Below are positions 33,289-43,718 of a DNA stretch of 64,000 bases, piece after piece (the stretch's first letter is position 1; every line of letters starts with the position of its first letter). The position numbers and the translations under genes are program-made. The stretch is from an uncultured Hyphomicrobiales bacterium (GTDB lineage: Bacteria > Pseudomonadota > Alphaproteobacteria > Rhizobiales > Beijerinckiaceae): assembly GCA_903847605.1 (NCBI GenBank), contig CAINED010000048.1:62001-126000 (forward strand), written 5' to 3'. The notes under the pieces are model-generated. The model worked only from the letters and a program-made list of their open reading frames with translations, had not been told where the DNA came from and made no database searches.

Positions 33289-36200
33289 TCACGAACCGGA
33301 TTTCCCCCATCCTCCACCCGTCGGCGTGATAATGGTCACAGCCTCGCCAGCGCGAAGCATGACCTGATCGCAGCCACGCAGTTCTTCGAGCCGACCATCG
33401 ATATGCCGCACGAGATTGCGGCCGGCCTCGCCTTCTTCCCCGCCATCGACGCCAAAACTTCTGACGCGTCGCCGGCTCGAGAGGATCGCGACATCCATGT
33501 CTTCCAGAAAGCGAATGGTGCGCGACACGCCATCGCCGGCGTTCCACTTCCCGCGTCCACCTGAGCCGCGGCGTATATGAAAATCTTCAAGCAGAACGGG
33601 AACGCGCAATTCGAGAATCTCGGGATCGGTCAGCCGCGAATTCGTCATGTGCACCTGCACGGCGGCAGCGCCATCGAAACCCTCGCCTGCCGGCGCGCCC
33701 GAACAGATCGTCTCGTAATATTGATAGCGCTGATTGCCGAACGTGAGATTGTTCATCGTGCCCTGCGCCGATCCCAGAGCGTGGAGTGCGCCGAACAGAC
33801 AATCCGTGACATTCTGACTCGTCTCGACATTGCCGGCGACGACCGCGGCCGGATAGCGCGGGGCCAGCATCGATCCCTCGGGCACAATGACTTTCAACGG
33901 ACGCATGCAGCCGGCGTTGATGGGGATGCGATCCTCCACCATCACGCGAAAAACATAGAGCACAGCGGCGCGCGTGACTGGCTCGGGCGCGTTGAAATTA
34001 TCCGGTTGCTGCGGCGACGTGCCCGTGAAATCGATGATCGCCTCACGCTTCTTGCGATCGACGCGAATGCGCACGCGGATACGCGCGCCCTGATCGAGTT
34101 CAACTGAAAAGGCCGAATTCCTGAGTTTGGCTATGACGCGGCGGACGCTTTCTTCGGCATTGTCCTGCACATGCGCCATGTAGGCATGCACGGTCTTCAA
34201 TGAGAATTCGCCAGCCATTTGCTGCAACAGGCTCGCGCCCATCGCATTTGCCGCGATCTGCGCCTTGAGATCGGCAATGTTGCGGGGAATGTCGCGCGCC
34301 GGATATTTGGCGTTCGCAAAAAGCGCCGCCGTCTCGGCTTCACGAAAACGGCCGCGCGACACGAGCCTGACATTGTCGAGATAGACGCCCTCTTCCTCGA
34401 TATGCGTCGCGCGCGGCGACATCGAACCGGGAGTCAGTCCGCCGACATCCGCATGATGGCCGCGCGACGCCGTCCAGAACAGGATTCGCTTTCCTGCTGC
34501 ATCGAAAACCGGGGTACAGACGGTGATATCGGGCAGATGCGTGCCGCCATTATAGGGCGCGTTGAGCGCGAAGACGTCGCCCGGCCTGATCTTGCCCGCA
34601 TTCTGTCGCGCGATGGTTTCGACCGACTTGTCCATCGAGCCGAGATGCACAGGAATGTGCGGCGCATTCGCGACAAGATTGCCCTTCGCATCGAAGATGG
34701 CGCAGGAGAAATCGAGCCGCTCCTTGATATTCACTGAACTCGCCGTGTTCTGCAGCGTCACGCCCATCTGTTCGGCGATCGACATGAAGCGGTTGTTGAA
34801 GACTTCCAGCAGAACAGGATCCGCCTTGGTGCCGATGGCGCGGCGGCGCGGCAAGGCCTTCGCGCGCGTGAGCACGACATGATTGCGCGGCGTGATCTGC
34901 GCCTGCCAACCGTCTTCGATGACGATGGTCTGGTGCGGCTCGATCAACAAGGCGGGACCGGATATTTTCTGCCCCGCAGTGACGCTTTCGCGGAGAAAGA
35001 CGCCGGCGCGCCGCCATTTTCCCTGCGAATAGAATTTCGTGCGCTCGACCGGTTGCGGCGCTGAACGTTTCAAGCCCTTGCGAACAGGATCGCTGAGGGC
35101 CGCGCCGCCGCCGAAGGCTTCCACATCCATCGCCTCGATGACGAGACCGCGCATGCGATCGATAAATCCGAACCTTGCGCGATGCGCCTTCTCGAATGCG
35201 CTCTGCAGAGATTGCGCAGTTGCTGAGGAAGCGTAGGCGATCTCGAGAGGCGTGTCCGTACCCGCATAACGCAGCCGCAACTGCACGCGCGTTGAAATAC
35301 GGTATTTGTCGACGCCCTGCGACGCGACCGCATCGATGGCCTCGCGCTTCAATCGCGCGTGAACACGTGTTGCGCTCGTCAATGCATTTTCATCGAGCGG
35401 CCGCTCTATTCCCGCACTCCTGATGTTGCTGATATCGGCAAGGCCCATCCCGTACGCGGACAACAGCGAAGACAGCGGATGCACAAGTATTTTCCGCATG
35501 CCCAACGCATCCGCGACAAGACAGGCATGCTGCCCGCCCGCGCCGCCAAAACAATTCAGCGCATAACGTGTGACGTTGTAACCGCGCGCGACCGATATCT
35601 TCTTGATGGCTTGCGCCATGTTGGCGACGGCGATTTCGATGAAACCGTCCGCCACTGCTTCGGCGCTGCGACCTGACTCTCGCGCGAGCTTGCCGAAAGC
35701 TGTGCGAACGCTGTCCGCATCGAGCGGCGCGTCGCGAGAAGCGCCGAAGATGTTGGGGAAATAATGCGGCATCAGCTTGCCGGTCATGACATTCGCGTCG
35801 GTGACAGTAAGCGGACCGCCATTGCGGTAGGACATCGGGCCGGGTTGCGCGCCTGCGGAATCAGGCCCGACGCGAAAACGCGCGCCGTCGAAATGCAGGA
35901 TCGAGCCGCCACCGGCCGCTACCGTATGAATGAGCATCATCGGTGCGCGCATCCGCACGCCGGCGACTTCGGTCTCGAAAGCCCTTTCGTACTGGCCCGC
36001 AAAATGCGCGACATCCGTCGATGTGCCACCCATGTCGAAGCCGATCACCCGGTCGAAGCCGGCGCTTGCGGCCGTGCTCGCCATGGCGACGACGCCGCCG
36101 GCCGGGCCGGAGAGAATCGCATCCTTGCCCTGAAACCGCTCCGCAGATGTCAGGCCTCCCGACGACATCATGAACATCAGGCGCGGTCGCTGGCGTCCCT

Positions 36201-36903
36201 GCGTGGCGCCGAGTTCGCGCGCGACGCGGTCCACATAGGATTTCAGAATGGGCGTGAGATAGGCGTCGGCAACTGCCGTGTCGCCGCGCCCTACGAATTT
36301 TATGAGCGGCGAAGCCTCATGACTCGCCGTCACCTGCGTGAAGCCGATCTCGCCCGCGATCTGCGCCGCGCGCTTCTCATGCGCAGGAAAACGCCATGCA
36401 TGCATGAAGACGATGGCCACGGCGCGAAAACCGGCGTTGAATTTCTCCATCAACGCGCGACGCAAGGCCGTTTCATCGAGCGGCGTCTTCACCGCGCCAT
36501 CGACGCGCAGGCGTTCGTCGATTTCAACAACGTCCGCATAAAGCTGTTCGGGCTTGACGATACGCCGGGCGAATATATCCGGGCGCGCCTGATTGCCGAT
36601 CTCGAGCGCATCGCGAAAGCCGCGCGTCGTCAGCAGGAGCGTGCGCTCTCCCTTGCGTTCGAGCAACGCATTGGTCGCGACGGTCGTACCCATCTTGATG
36701 GAGCCTACGAGGTCGCCCGGAATGGTAGCGGTCGCGGATAGGCCCAGAAGTTGCCGGATGCCGGCCACGCCCGCATCCGCATAGGCGGCCGGAATTTCCG
36801 ACAGAAGCTTGGCGACGTGCAACCGGCCCTGCAGGTCGCGCCCGATCACGTCCGTGAACGTGCCGCCGCGGTCGATCCAGAAATTCCAGCGCGGCTTTTG
36901 CAT
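33289..36903 (-). CDS. fused hydantoinase A/B, 5-oxoprolinase-type protein
   Basis: 1204 residues, joining both subunits of the family. Residues 1-680 are the HyuA/oxoprolinase ATP-binding half: [16 protein letters not shown] at the N terminus, [18 protein letters not shown] near 75, [19 protein letters not shown] and [15 protein letters not shown]. Residues 690-1204 are the HyuB half: [54 protein letters not shown]. The fused type includes ATP-dependent 5-oxoprolinase, which opens 5-oxoproline to glutamate, but hydantoinases look alike. ATG 36903 follows GGAAGCAC. No pathway partner is adjacent. Confidence 0.92.
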   Translation of the reverse strand: MQKPRWNFWIDRGGTFTDVIGRDLQGRLHVAKLLSEIPAAYADAGVAGIRQLLGLSATATIPGDLVGSIKMGTTVATNALLERKGERTLLLTTRGFRDALEIGNQARPDIFARRIVKPEQLYADVVEIDERLRVDGAVKTPLDETALRRALMEKFNAGFRAVAIVFMHAWRFPAHEKRAAQIAGEIGFTQVTASHEASPLIKFVGRGDTAVADAYLTPILKSYVDRVARELGATQGRQRPRLMFMMSSGGLTSAERFQGKDAILSGPAGGVVAMASTAASAGFDRVIGFDMGGTSTDVAHFAGQYERAFETEVAGVRMRAPMMLIHTVAAGGGSILHFDGARFRVGPDSAGAQPGPMSYRNGGPLTVTDANVMTGKLMPHYFPNIFGASRDAPLDADSVRTAFGKLARESGRSAEAVADGFIEIAVANMAQAIKKISVARGYNVTRYALNCFGGAGGQHACLVADALGMRKILVHPLSSLLSAYGMGLADISNIRSAGIERPLDENALTSATRVHARLKREAIDAVASQGVDKYRISTRVQLRLRYAGTDTPLEIAYASSATAQSLQSAFEKAHRARFGFIDRMRGLVIEAMDVEAFGGGAALSDPVRKGLKRSAPQPVERTKFYSQGKWRRAGVFLRESVTAGQKISGPALLIEPHQTIVIEDGWQAQITPRNHVVLTRAKALPRRRAIGTKADPVLLEVFNNRFMSIAEQMGVTLQNTASSVNIKERLDFSCAIFDAKGNLVANAPHIPVHLGSMDKSVETIARQNAGKIRPGDVFALNAPYNGGTHLPDITVCTPVFDAAGKRILFWTASRGHHADVGGLTPGSMSPRATHIEEEGVYLDNVRLVSRGRFREAETAALFANAKYPARDIPRNIADLKAQIAANAMGASLLQQMAGEFSLKTVHAYMAHVQDNAEESVRRVIAKLRNSAFSVELDQGARIRVRIRVDRKKREAIIDFTGTSPQQPDNFNAPEPVTRAAVLYVFRVMVEDRIPINAGCMRPLKVIVPEGSMLAPRYPAAVVAGNVETSQNVTDCLFGALHALGSAQGTMNNLTFGNQRYQYYETICSGAPAGEGFDGAAAVQVHMTNSRLTDPEILELRVPVLLEDFHIRRGSGGRGKWNAGDGVSRTIRFLEDMDVAILSSRRRVRSFGVDGGEEGEAGRNLVRHIDGRLEELRGCDQVMLRAGEAVTIITPTGGGWGKSGS

Positions 36904-37073
36904 GTGCTTCCGGAATTCTCTCTTGGGTGATTGCAAGCCGACAATAGGTTCGCCGCGCCTGCCCCGTCCAGATGCAAGGCCGACGCCACGATGCGCCGGA
37001 TTCGCGTCCTCGCGCGTTCAGGTTTATGCTTGACAAAGAGTTAACGTGGAGACGGCCAAGGCCGCACAGATGC

Positions 37074-37835
37074 ATGGATGACGCGAAGCAGGGTCCGCGT
37101 CCGGAAGGGCGCCCCGATCTGCAGACGGTGACGCCGAGCCTCAAGGGCGCCGTGCGCCGTGCGCGCATCGAGGAGGCGGAGCGCACGAGCGTGATGGCGG
37201 AATTGCGCGGCGCTGAAATCGCGCGGCTCGAAATTCTGGCCGAGGCGCTGGAACCCGTGTTCGCGCAGGTGCCCGAGCATGTCGACATCTTCGATGCTGG
37301 CGTAATGCCGGGCGAGACGCCGCGCCTCTATGTCGACGTCATCGGCTTTGTCGAAATGGGGCCTGACCGGCGCACCTATCGCTTCGTCCAGAACACGCGG
37401 CATGGCCGCGTCATCGCCGCTTCATCCGACAAGGTGGAAGCGATGGTGGAGACGATCACCACCTATGTCGCCCGCCGCCTCGACGAGCGCGAGCAGGCGC
37501 TCGCCTCCGACAGGACGATCGAGGATGCCGCCCATGCCTATGCGCTGCAGGGGCAGGGGCACGACATCCTGCAAGACCGCACGCGTGAAGTCGGAGTGAA
37601 CCGGCGTCCGGCCTCGCCGGGACGCAAGACCGCCGAAACGCTTGCCGTTGCCGCCCCTTCGGTCGAAGAACCGCGCAGGCGCAGCCGTTTCTGGAGCGCG
37701 ATCGTCGAAGGCGTGATCTTCCTTGCCGAGCTGATCGGCTTCATCATCCTGCTGGTGGCGCTGTTCGGCGCGCTCTATTTCGGCTGGACGCTCGCCGAGG
37801 GCTGGTGGCAGGCCTGGTTCAACAAAGCGGCGTGA
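37074..37835 (+). CDS. conserved membrane-anchored protein of unknown function
   Basis: 253 residues. The N-terminal 180 residues are soluble, with helical LKGAVRRARIEEAERTSVMA and a compact middle part (LYVDVIGFVEMGPDRRTYRF near 84-103), followed by one long hydrophobic segment (about 213-243). The soluble part therefore sits in the cytoplasm if the charged Arg stretch (EPRRRSRFW) marks the inside. The start is uncertain: ATG 37074 has no clear ribosome site, and an ATG at 37026 is also in frame. It is convergent with the phosphoesterase gene 6 bp away. I do not recognise a named family. Confidence 0.7.
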   Translation: MDDAKQGPRPEGRPDLQTVTPSLKGAVRRARIEEAERTSVMAELRGAEIARLEILAEALEPVFAQVPEHVDIFDAGVMPGETPRLYVDVIGFVEMGPDRRTYRFVQNTRHGRVIAASSDKVEAMVETITTYVARRLDEREQALASDRTIEDAAHAYALQGQGHDILQDRTREVGVNRRPASPGRKTAETLAVAAPSVEEPRRRSRFWSAIVEGVIFLAELIGFIILLVALFGALYFGWTLAEGWWQAWFNKAA

Positions 37836-37841
37836 AACAGG

Positions 37842-38726
37842 TCATAATTCGAGCGCCGTCACATCCTCGATGATCTCGCCCCCCTCGCGATAACCGCGCA
37901 CGCGCCCCTCGATCCGCCAGGCGTTGCCCGCCCGCTCGATGGAATAAAGGTGCCAGGCGGCGCGATGGCGGGGCGAGCCCGGCACAGCGGAAGCCGAGGC
38001 TACGCCGACCACCGGCGTCTCCCGCTCGCCGCCGTTCAGCTTTTTCACATGCAACCGATGATTGTGCCCGTGAATGACGAGTTCCGCGCCATGGCGCGCA
38101 ATGATCTCTTCGAACTGGCGCGCGTCGCGCAGACCCCGCCCGAAGGATGCGCCGCCGACCCACGGCGGATGATGGATCATCACCACCCGGCAAAGGCCTT
38201 GCGCCGCCGTTTGTGTCAGCAGCTTTTCGAACGCCGCACGCTGCTGCGGGCCGATATTGCCTGACGCCAGCATGGGACCGGTCGGGATCGCCGAGGAAAG
38301 CCCGATCAGCGCCACATCGCCGCGCACGCGCAGATAGGGAAAGCTCATGTGGCCTTCGCCGTCATTGGCGCACCAGCGCGCAAAGGATTCGCGGATATAG
38401 GGAACCGCGCCGCGCACATAGGCGTCGTGATTACCGGGCACGAAACTTACGTCGTGTGGATTGCCCAGGGTTTCCAGCCAGCGGCAGGCGTGGGGAAATT
38501 CGTCGGGCAGGCCAATGTTCAGGATGTCGCCGGTCATGGCGATATGATCCGGCGTATGCGCGGCGATATCGGCTGTGATCTGCCCCAGCGTCCCCATGTT
38601 GTGGATGTGCGACCGGCGCAACCAGTTCACATAGCCCGTCACCCTTTTGCCCGCGAGATCGCGCAGGCGCGGCCTGGGGATGGGGCCGATGTGGCTGTCC
38701 GAAAGATGAGCGAGAAGAAAGGCCAA
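37842..38726 (-). CDS. calcineurin-like metallophosphoesterase
   Basis: 294 residues with all metal-binding motifs of the family in order: LSDSHIG near 8-14, MTGDILN near 64-70, VPGNHDAYV near 95-103, IHHPPW near 188 and IHGHNHRLH near 217-225. Such two-metal enzymes hydrolyse phosphodiesters or monoesters, often cyclic nucleotides (CpdA-like) or nucleotides. The start is a TTG at 38726, the only in-frame start, with a weak GGGA site. It has no signal peptide. It is convergent with the membrane-protein gene and divergent from the VapBC-type pair. Confidence 0.88.
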   Translation of the reverse strand: MAFLLAHLSDSHIGPIPRPRLRDLAGKRVTGYVNWLRRSHIHNMGTLGQITADIAAHTPDHIAMTGDILNIGLPDEFPHACRWLETLGNPHDVSFVPGNHDAYVRGAVPYIRESFARWCANDGEGHMSFPYLRVRGDVALIGLSSAIPTGPMLASGNIGPQQRAAFEKLLTQTAAQGLCRVVMIHHPPWVGGASFGRGLRDARQFEEIIARHGAELVIHGHNHRLHVKKLNGGERETPVVGVASASAVPGSPRHRAAWHLYSIERAGNAWRIEGRVRGYREGGEIIEDVTALEL

Positions 38727-38860
38727 GTCCTGATCCCACAGCTGGAGCGGGCGGACATAAGCATATTCGCATGGGACTCGCAGCCGTATTCGTTCGGGAT
38801 GACTAAAGGCCGGCCCCGTGTTACCGTGTTTTCGTGTTACACAGGAGCCGTGTCGGCGCC

Positions 38861-39160
38861 ATGAAAAACGTGACCATCACCCTCGACGAAAACGTCGCCC
38901 GGCGCGCCCGCATCGAGGCGGCCCGGGAAGGCGTCAGCCTGTCCAAATTCATCGCCGGCCTGATCGAACAGAGGGTTGGCCGGCCCATGAGCCAGAAGGA
39001 AGCGGCGGAGCGGTTCCTGAACGGCCCCTTGTGGCCGGGACTCAGTTCAGACCTGCCCACCAAAGCCGAGTTATGGGATGAAATGGTTTTTCCTCGACAC
39101 GAACATACTGATCTACGCCCGGGACCCTCGCGAACCAAGAAAGCAACGCCGGGCGGCTGA
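38861..39160 (+). CDS. VapB/FitA-like ribbon-helix-helix antitoxin
   Basis: 99 residues from ATG 38861. MKNVTITLDENVARRARIEA and SLSKFIAGLIEQRVG make a ribbon-helix-helix DNA-binding domain in residues 1-42. The rest (EAAERFLNGPLWPGL, PTKAELWDEM) is the usual toxin-binding tail. It is the antitoxin of the PIN toxin that starts at 39078. The frame continues for 83 bp inside the toxin gene, adding about 27 residues beyond the point (AELWDEM) where related antitoxins usually stop. Either the stop was lost or the antitoxin has a real extra tail. Confidence 0.82.
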   Translation: MKNVTITLDENVARRARIEAAREGVSLSKFIAGLIEQRVGRPMSQKEAAERFLNGPLWPGLSSDLPTKAELWDEMVFPRHEHTDLRPGPSRTKKATPGG

Positions 39161-39521
39161 ATGGATCGCTGAGCTCGCAGAGCGAGACGCAGCCGTCATC
39201 AGTCCCCAGACCGTGCTCGAATTCTGCAATGTGCTGCGCCGAAAATTTCGCAGCGCAGACCCCCACGCTGTTTTGGAGGCGCTCGCCGGCATGGAACAAT
39301 GGTGCCGGGCGCCCGCAAATTTCTCGGTCTACATGAAGGGGCTCGCGCTTCACTTCGAGACCGGATATCAGGTTCCCGACTGCACCTTGCTGGCCTCCGC
39401 TCTGGAAGCCGGATGTAGCGTCTTCCTTTCCGAAGACCTGCGCAGCGGGCACATAATCGAGGACATGCTCATCCTCAATCCGTTCGAAACGGATGCCGGG
39501 GCATTTCTCGCGGATAACTGA
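39078..39521 (+). CDS. PIN-domain toxin (VapC-type ribonuclease)
   Basis: 147 residues. PIN motifs are present: FFLDTNILIYA at 4-14 with the first catalytic Asp, the acidic SPQTVLEFCNVL near 42-53 (Glu), and the YQVPDCTLLASALEAGCSVF segment near 96-115 with the later Asp, then FLSEDL. VapC toxins cut tRNA or rRNA using Mg2+ and four acidic residues. It overlaps the antitoxin gene by 83 bp, far more than the usual 1-8 bp, so translation is strongly coupled. It lies 12 bp before ychF, so the toxin operon may lead into that housekeeping gene. Confidence 0.85.
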   Translation: MKWFFLDTNILIYARDPREPRKQRRAAEWIAELAERDAAVISPQTVLEFCNVLRRKFRSADPHAVLEALAGMEQWCRAPANFSVYMKGLALHFETGYQVPDCTLLASALEAGCSVFLSEDLRSGHIIEDMLILNPFETDAGAFLADN

Positions 39522-39533
39522 TACGGAACCATC

Positions 39534-40631
<1,098 letters not shown>

Positions 40632-40639
40632 GGTGGGCG

Positions 40640-40661
40640 CTGCGCAGGTCTCCTTGCGCAG
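40640..40661 (+). terminator. hairpin after ychF, probable weak terminator
   Basis: CTGCGCA (40640-40646) pairs with TGCGCAG (40655-40661) around an 8-nt loop, followed by TTT. It begins 8 bp after the ychF stop. The stem is GC-rich but the T-run is short. Confidence 0.45.
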
Positions 40662-40725
40662 TTTCACAAGCGTCTCGCTCGTCTGCTATCTTCCCCGCGG
40701 CCATGATTTGCTGCGGAGATATCCC

Positions 40726-41796
40726 ATGAGATTGACGCGAAAGTTTCTCTTCGCGGCGCTTTCGATCACGATATCCTTTCACGCGCAGGCCACCGGCTTT
40801 CGCGATTTCGAGGGCTGGCATGTCGGGTGCGACAACACCGGCGCCTGCCGCGCCATGGGCTTTCCGCTCGATCATGGATTGCCGCGCGGCACGCTGACGA
40901 TTCTCGATCGCCAAGCCGGCCCTGAAGGCAAATTCCGCTGGCTGCGCGTCGGCCCGATGGAAACGGACGCAACGGTATTCGTCGACGGAAAGAAGATCGC
41001 CGATCTGCTGGCTTCGGCCTTCGAGGAAGGCGACGACAAGACGCCGCAAGCGCTGGTCGATCAGAAGCTGATTGCCGCCATTATCGCGGCCGGGCTCGAC
41101 GGCAAGCATCTCGCCTTCGATGCAGATGCGAAAGAAAACGAACGCATATCTCTTCAGGGCTTCAAGGCGGCGATGCTTTACATCGACGAGCAGCAGGGCC
41201 GCGTCGGCACGCAAAGCGCCATCGTTGCAAAGGGCGAGAAGCCTGCATCGGCCGTGCCCGCGGCAAAGCCTGTTCCGCTCTTGCGGTTGAAAGAAATACC
41301 GAAGAAGGGCAAGCCTGATCCTTCCCTCGCAAAGGCCATCCTCGAATTTCACAAGCGCTTCGCCAAAAAGGACGAATGCTCGAACATCGCCGAGGGCGAA
41401 CCCTCCGTGATCTCGTCAGCGCCGCTCGACCGCAAGGGCTGGGTCTTCGAAGTCGATTGCTGGCGCGCGGCCTATCAGGCCGGCACGATCCTCTACATGT
41501 TCACCTACGAGAAAAATCATGCCGCCGCGCAGTTCGCTCCGGTCGAAATGCTGAACACAAAGACAGGTCGCGTTTCCACAACGCGCGGCCGCAGCCTTTC
41601 GAACCTCGGGTTCGAGACCGCGGCGCAGATCGACGCCTTTCACAAGGGCCGCGGCGTCGGCGATTGCGGCACATCGGAAAGCTGGCGCTGGGATGGCGCG
41701 GTTTATCGTCTGGCGGACTACAGGATCATGGTGGCCTGCGGCGTCGACGCCGATGAGGACAACTGGATTACGCTCTGGCGGACGCGCGAAAAATAA
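40726..41796 (+). CDS. DUF1176 exported protein
   Basis: 356 residues. A signal peptide ends near HAQA (about 22). The mature start TGFRDFEGWHVGCDNTGACRAMG carries the paired cysteines typical of DUF1176, and later stretches DECSNIAEGEP and VDCWRAAYQAG and GDCGTSESWRWDG carry further cysteine pairs, fitting a disulphide-bonded periplasmic protein. The family has no known activity. GGAGAT lies 7 bp before ATG 40726; longer in-frame starts upstream overlap the ychF end. It is convergent with the HpxZ-like gene (2 bp gap). Confidence 0.88.
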   Translation: MRLTRKFLFAALSITISFHAQATGFRDFEGWHVGCDNTGACRAMGFPLDHGLPRGTLTILDRQAGPEGKFRWLRVGPMETDATVFVDGKKIADLLASAFEEGDDKTPQALVDQKLIAAIIAAGLDGKHLAFDADAKENERISLQGFKAAMLYIDEQQGRVGTQSAIVAKGEKPASAVPAAKPVPLLRLKEIPKKGKPDPSLAKAILEFHKRFAKKDECSNIAEGEPSVISSAPLDRKGWVFEVDCWRAAYQAGTILYMFTYEKNHAAAQFAPVEMLNTKTGRVSTTRGRSLSNLGFETAAQIDAFHKGRGVGDCGTSESWRWDGAVYRLADYRIMVACGVDADEDNWITLWRTREK

Positions 41797-41798
41797 TT

Positions 41799-42182
41799 TC
41801 AACTCGCAGGCGTCGGTATCGAACTGACATGCGCGGCGACGATGCGCCAGCCGTGCGGGAAGCGCACCCATGTCTGCATCGTCCGGCCCGTGCGGCTGCC
41901 ATCGCCGCCCTGCGAGAGCGTGGCGACGGTCGCGAAGTCCTTGCCCCACGTCGTGACGACGGTTCTCATGCGTTTCTGGTTCGGCACCACCGTGCGAGAG
42001 GCGCGGAAGGCGGCGATTTCATTGAAGCCGTAGAGATTCTCCGCGTGGCCGAACCGCACCGTCGAGGGATCATCGTGGAAGAAGCCGTTCAACGCATCCA
42101 CGTCGTTGGCGAGGAGCGCCGTGTCGTAGGCCGCGAAGGCGGCCTCGATTTCGCGCACAATTTCTGGATCGTTCTTCAACAT
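41799..42182 (-). CDS. HpxZ/AtzH-like SnoaL-fold protein (DUF3225)
   Basis: 127 residues. The N-terminal IEAAFAAYDTALLANDVDAL and FFHDDPSTVRFGHAENLYGF (about 28-47), followed by FRASRTVVPNQKRMRTVVT, match the DUF3225 branch of the SnoaL/NTF2 fold named HpxZ (oxalurate catabolism) or AtzH (cyanuric acid route). The role is probably as a helper of an amidase or hydrolase. GGAGAAGAGCG precedes ATG 42182. No hpx or atz genes sit beside it; the Tat-exported amidohydrolase is 17 kb away, so no link can be claimed. Confidence 0.8.
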   Translation of the reverse strand: MLKNDPEIVREIEAAFAAYDTALLANDVDALNGFFHDDPSTVRFGHAENLYGFNEIAAFRASRTVVPNQKRMRTVVTTWGKDFATVATLSQGGDGSRTGRTMQTWVRFPHGWRIVAAHVSSIPTPAS

Positions 42183-42272
42183 CGCTCTTCTCCAGCAAGC
42201 AGGATCGCCATCATGGAAGCACATTGCTTGCCAGTTCGCGATTCATATTCCAGAATTATGCAGGGCAAGGGC

Positions 42273-42324
42273 TGGAGCATCGGGCGAAAAAGTGGGCCCG
42301 GTTTTTCGCAAAACCGATGCTCCA
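42273..42324. repeat. 52-bp compound palindrome
   Basis: Outer arms TGGAGCATCGG (42273-42283) and CCGATGCTCCA (42314-42324), inner arms GCGAAAAA (42284-42291) and TTTTTCGC (42302-42309). Together they can form a long stem with a small bulge and a GC loop. It lies in the divergent gap between the HpxZ-like and YdhR-like genes. A similar element with a GCGAAAAAGTGGG core is, to my knowledge, dispersed in rhizobial genomes. Confidence 0.65.
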
Positions 42325-42348
42325 TTTATTGAATCGACCAGCTTTGGG

Positions 42349-42376
42349 GGCAATCAAATGATTTCATTTGATTGCC
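42349..42376. promoter_or_regulatory. 28-bp perfect palindrome upstream of the YdhR-like gene
   Basis: GGCAATCAAATGA (42349-42361), centre TT, TCATTTGATTGCC (42364-42376): 13-bp arms with no mismatch, ending 28 bp before the ATG at 42405. It may be an operator, or a second dispersed element next to the palindrome at 42273-42324. It has no T-tract. Confidence 0.5.
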
Positions 42377-42404
42377 AGCTGATCTTAAGGCGGGGGACGC
42401 GCGG

Positions 42405-42740
42405 ATGATCATCGAAATCGTGACTTTCAAGAACCGCCCGGGGCTCACCCGCGAGGAAGAATATGCGGGAGCGCTTCATGCAGCCCATCAATGGATCAAG
42501 CATCCCGAACTTGTGGCCAAGCATTTCTTCCGCGACGACGAGGGAACCGGCGGTGCGGTCTATTTCTGGCCGTCGAAGGAAGCAGCGCAACGCGCGCACA
42601 ACGAAGAATGGCGCAAATCCGTTCTCGCCCGCACCGGCGGCAACGAACCGCAGATTCGCTATTTCGAATTCCTGGTCACGGCGGACGCGTCCAACGGCCA
42701 GGTCATCGAACACGAAACCGTGAAGCAGGCCGCAGAATAG
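42405..42740 (+). CDS. small YdhR/ABM-like dimeric alpha-beta barrel protein
   Basis: 111 residues. IIEIVTFKNRPGLTREEEYA at the N terminus, VYFWPSKEAAQRAHNEEWRK in the middle (about 52-71) and RYFEFLVTAD near 88 give the ferredoxin-like fold of antibiotic-biosynthesis monooxygenase/YdhR proteins. These small dimeric proteins may be cofactor-free oxygenases or binding proteins. ATG 42405 is chosen; a GTG/TTG start at 42372 would begin inside the 28-bp palindrome. It precedes the pgsA operon by 114 bp and is probably separate from it. Confidence 0.72.
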   Translation: MIIEIVTFKNRPGLTREEEYAGALHAAHQWIKHPELVAKHFFRDDEGTGGAVYFWPSKEAAQRAHNEEWRKSVLARTGGNEPQIRYFEFLVTADASNGQVIEHETVKQAAE

Positions 42741-42854
42741 ATTTTCGTCGCGAAACGGCGCCTTCCGACTGATTGAAGCGCCCGGCGGCGCCCGCCGGCG
42801 AGCCGCGTAAAAGCGCCTATTGACCTACCCTACCTAACCCTGTTCCCTGCGGCG

Positions 42855-43448
42855 ATGAATCCGGACACTCCGAAGCAAAAATCCAAACACCTCGCTCTGC
42901 CCAATCTCCTGACCTATGGCCGGGTGGCCGCCGTGCCGGTCGTCGCAGCCCTTCTGTTTTGGCCGGAGAAGGACTGGGCGCGCTGGACGGCGCTCGGCAT
43001 TTTTGCCGTCGCCGCCATCACCGATTTTTTCGATGGCTATCTGGCGCGCGTATGGTCGCAGCAATCCTCGCTCGGCCGGATGCTCGACCCGATCGCCGAC
43101 AAACTGCTGGTCGCCGTCTGCCTGCTGATGCTCTGCGCCGACGGCCAGATCTCGGGCTTCTCGATCTGGGCGGCGATCATCATTCTCGCGCGCGAAATCC
43201 TGGTTTCGGGCCTGCGCGAATTTCTGGCCGAGTTACGCGTTTCCCTTCCCGTCTCGGCAGTGGCGAAATGGAAGACCACGGCTCAGCTTCTGGCCATCGG
43301 ATTTCTGATTGCGGGGCCGGCCGGCGAAAAAGTTCTGCCGTGGACGGAAACCATCGGCCTTGTTCTGCTTTGGGCGGCGGCGCTTCTCACCCTATATACG
43401 GGCTGGGACTATCTGCGCTCCAGCGCCAAACACGTTCCGGACGATTGA
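42855..43448 (+). CDS. pgsA: CDP-diacylglycerol-glycerol-3-phosphate 3-phosphatidyltransferase
   Basis: 197 residues with about five membrane segments. The CDP-alcohol phosphotransferase signature is intact: DFFDGYLAR (about 56-64) then LGRMLDPIADKL (about 73-84), the DxxDG-AR-G-D-D pattern. NLLTYGRVAAVPVVA at the N terminus also fits. It makes phosphatidylglycerol phosphate at the inner membrane, the committed step to phosphatidylglycerol and cardiolipin. It is followed after 10 bp by moaD, an operon order common in Rhizobiales. Confidence 0.95.
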   Translation: MNPDTPKQKSKHLALPNLLTYGRVAAVPVVAALLFWPEKDWARWTALGIFAVAAITDFFDGYLARVWSQQSSLGRMLDPIADKLLVAVCLLMLCADGQISGFSIWAAIIILAREILVSGLREFLAELRVSLPVSAVAKWKTTAQLLAIGFLIAGPAGEKVLPWTETIGLVLLWAAALLTLYTGWDYLRSSAKHVPDD

Positions 43449-43458
43449 GTAGAGCAAG

Positions 43459-43710
43459 ATGAAGGTTGTCTATTTCGCATGGGTCCGCGAGCGTATCGGC
43501 AAGGGCGACGAGGACGTCGCGCCTCCAGCCGAGGTGCGCACGGTCGGCCAGCTCATCGAATGGCTGTCGGGCCGCGGCGAGGAATATGCGCATGCTTTCG
43601 AAAAGGCGAAGTTCATTCGCGCCGCCATCGACCGCAAGCATGTAAAGCACGAAGCGCCGATTGAAGGCGCGCGCGAGATCGCTTTCTTTCCGCCGATGAC
43701 CGGCGGCTGA
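43459..43710 (+). CDS. moaD: molybdopterin synthase small subunit
   Basis: 83 residues, ubiquitin-like, ending in PPMTGG; the C-terminal Gly-Gly is the site that is adenylated and turned into the thiocarboxylate donating sulphur to precursor Z. YFAWVRERIG at the N terminus is typical. It lies 10 bp after pgsA and 8 bp before moaE, so the three are one operon. It works in the cytoplasm with MoaE. Confidence 0.95.
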   Translation: MKVVYFAWVRERIGKGDEDVAPPAEVRTVGQLIEWLSGRGEEYAHAFEKAKFIRAAIDRKHVKHEAPIEGAREIAFFPPMTGG

Positions 43711-43718
43711 GCAGTTTC

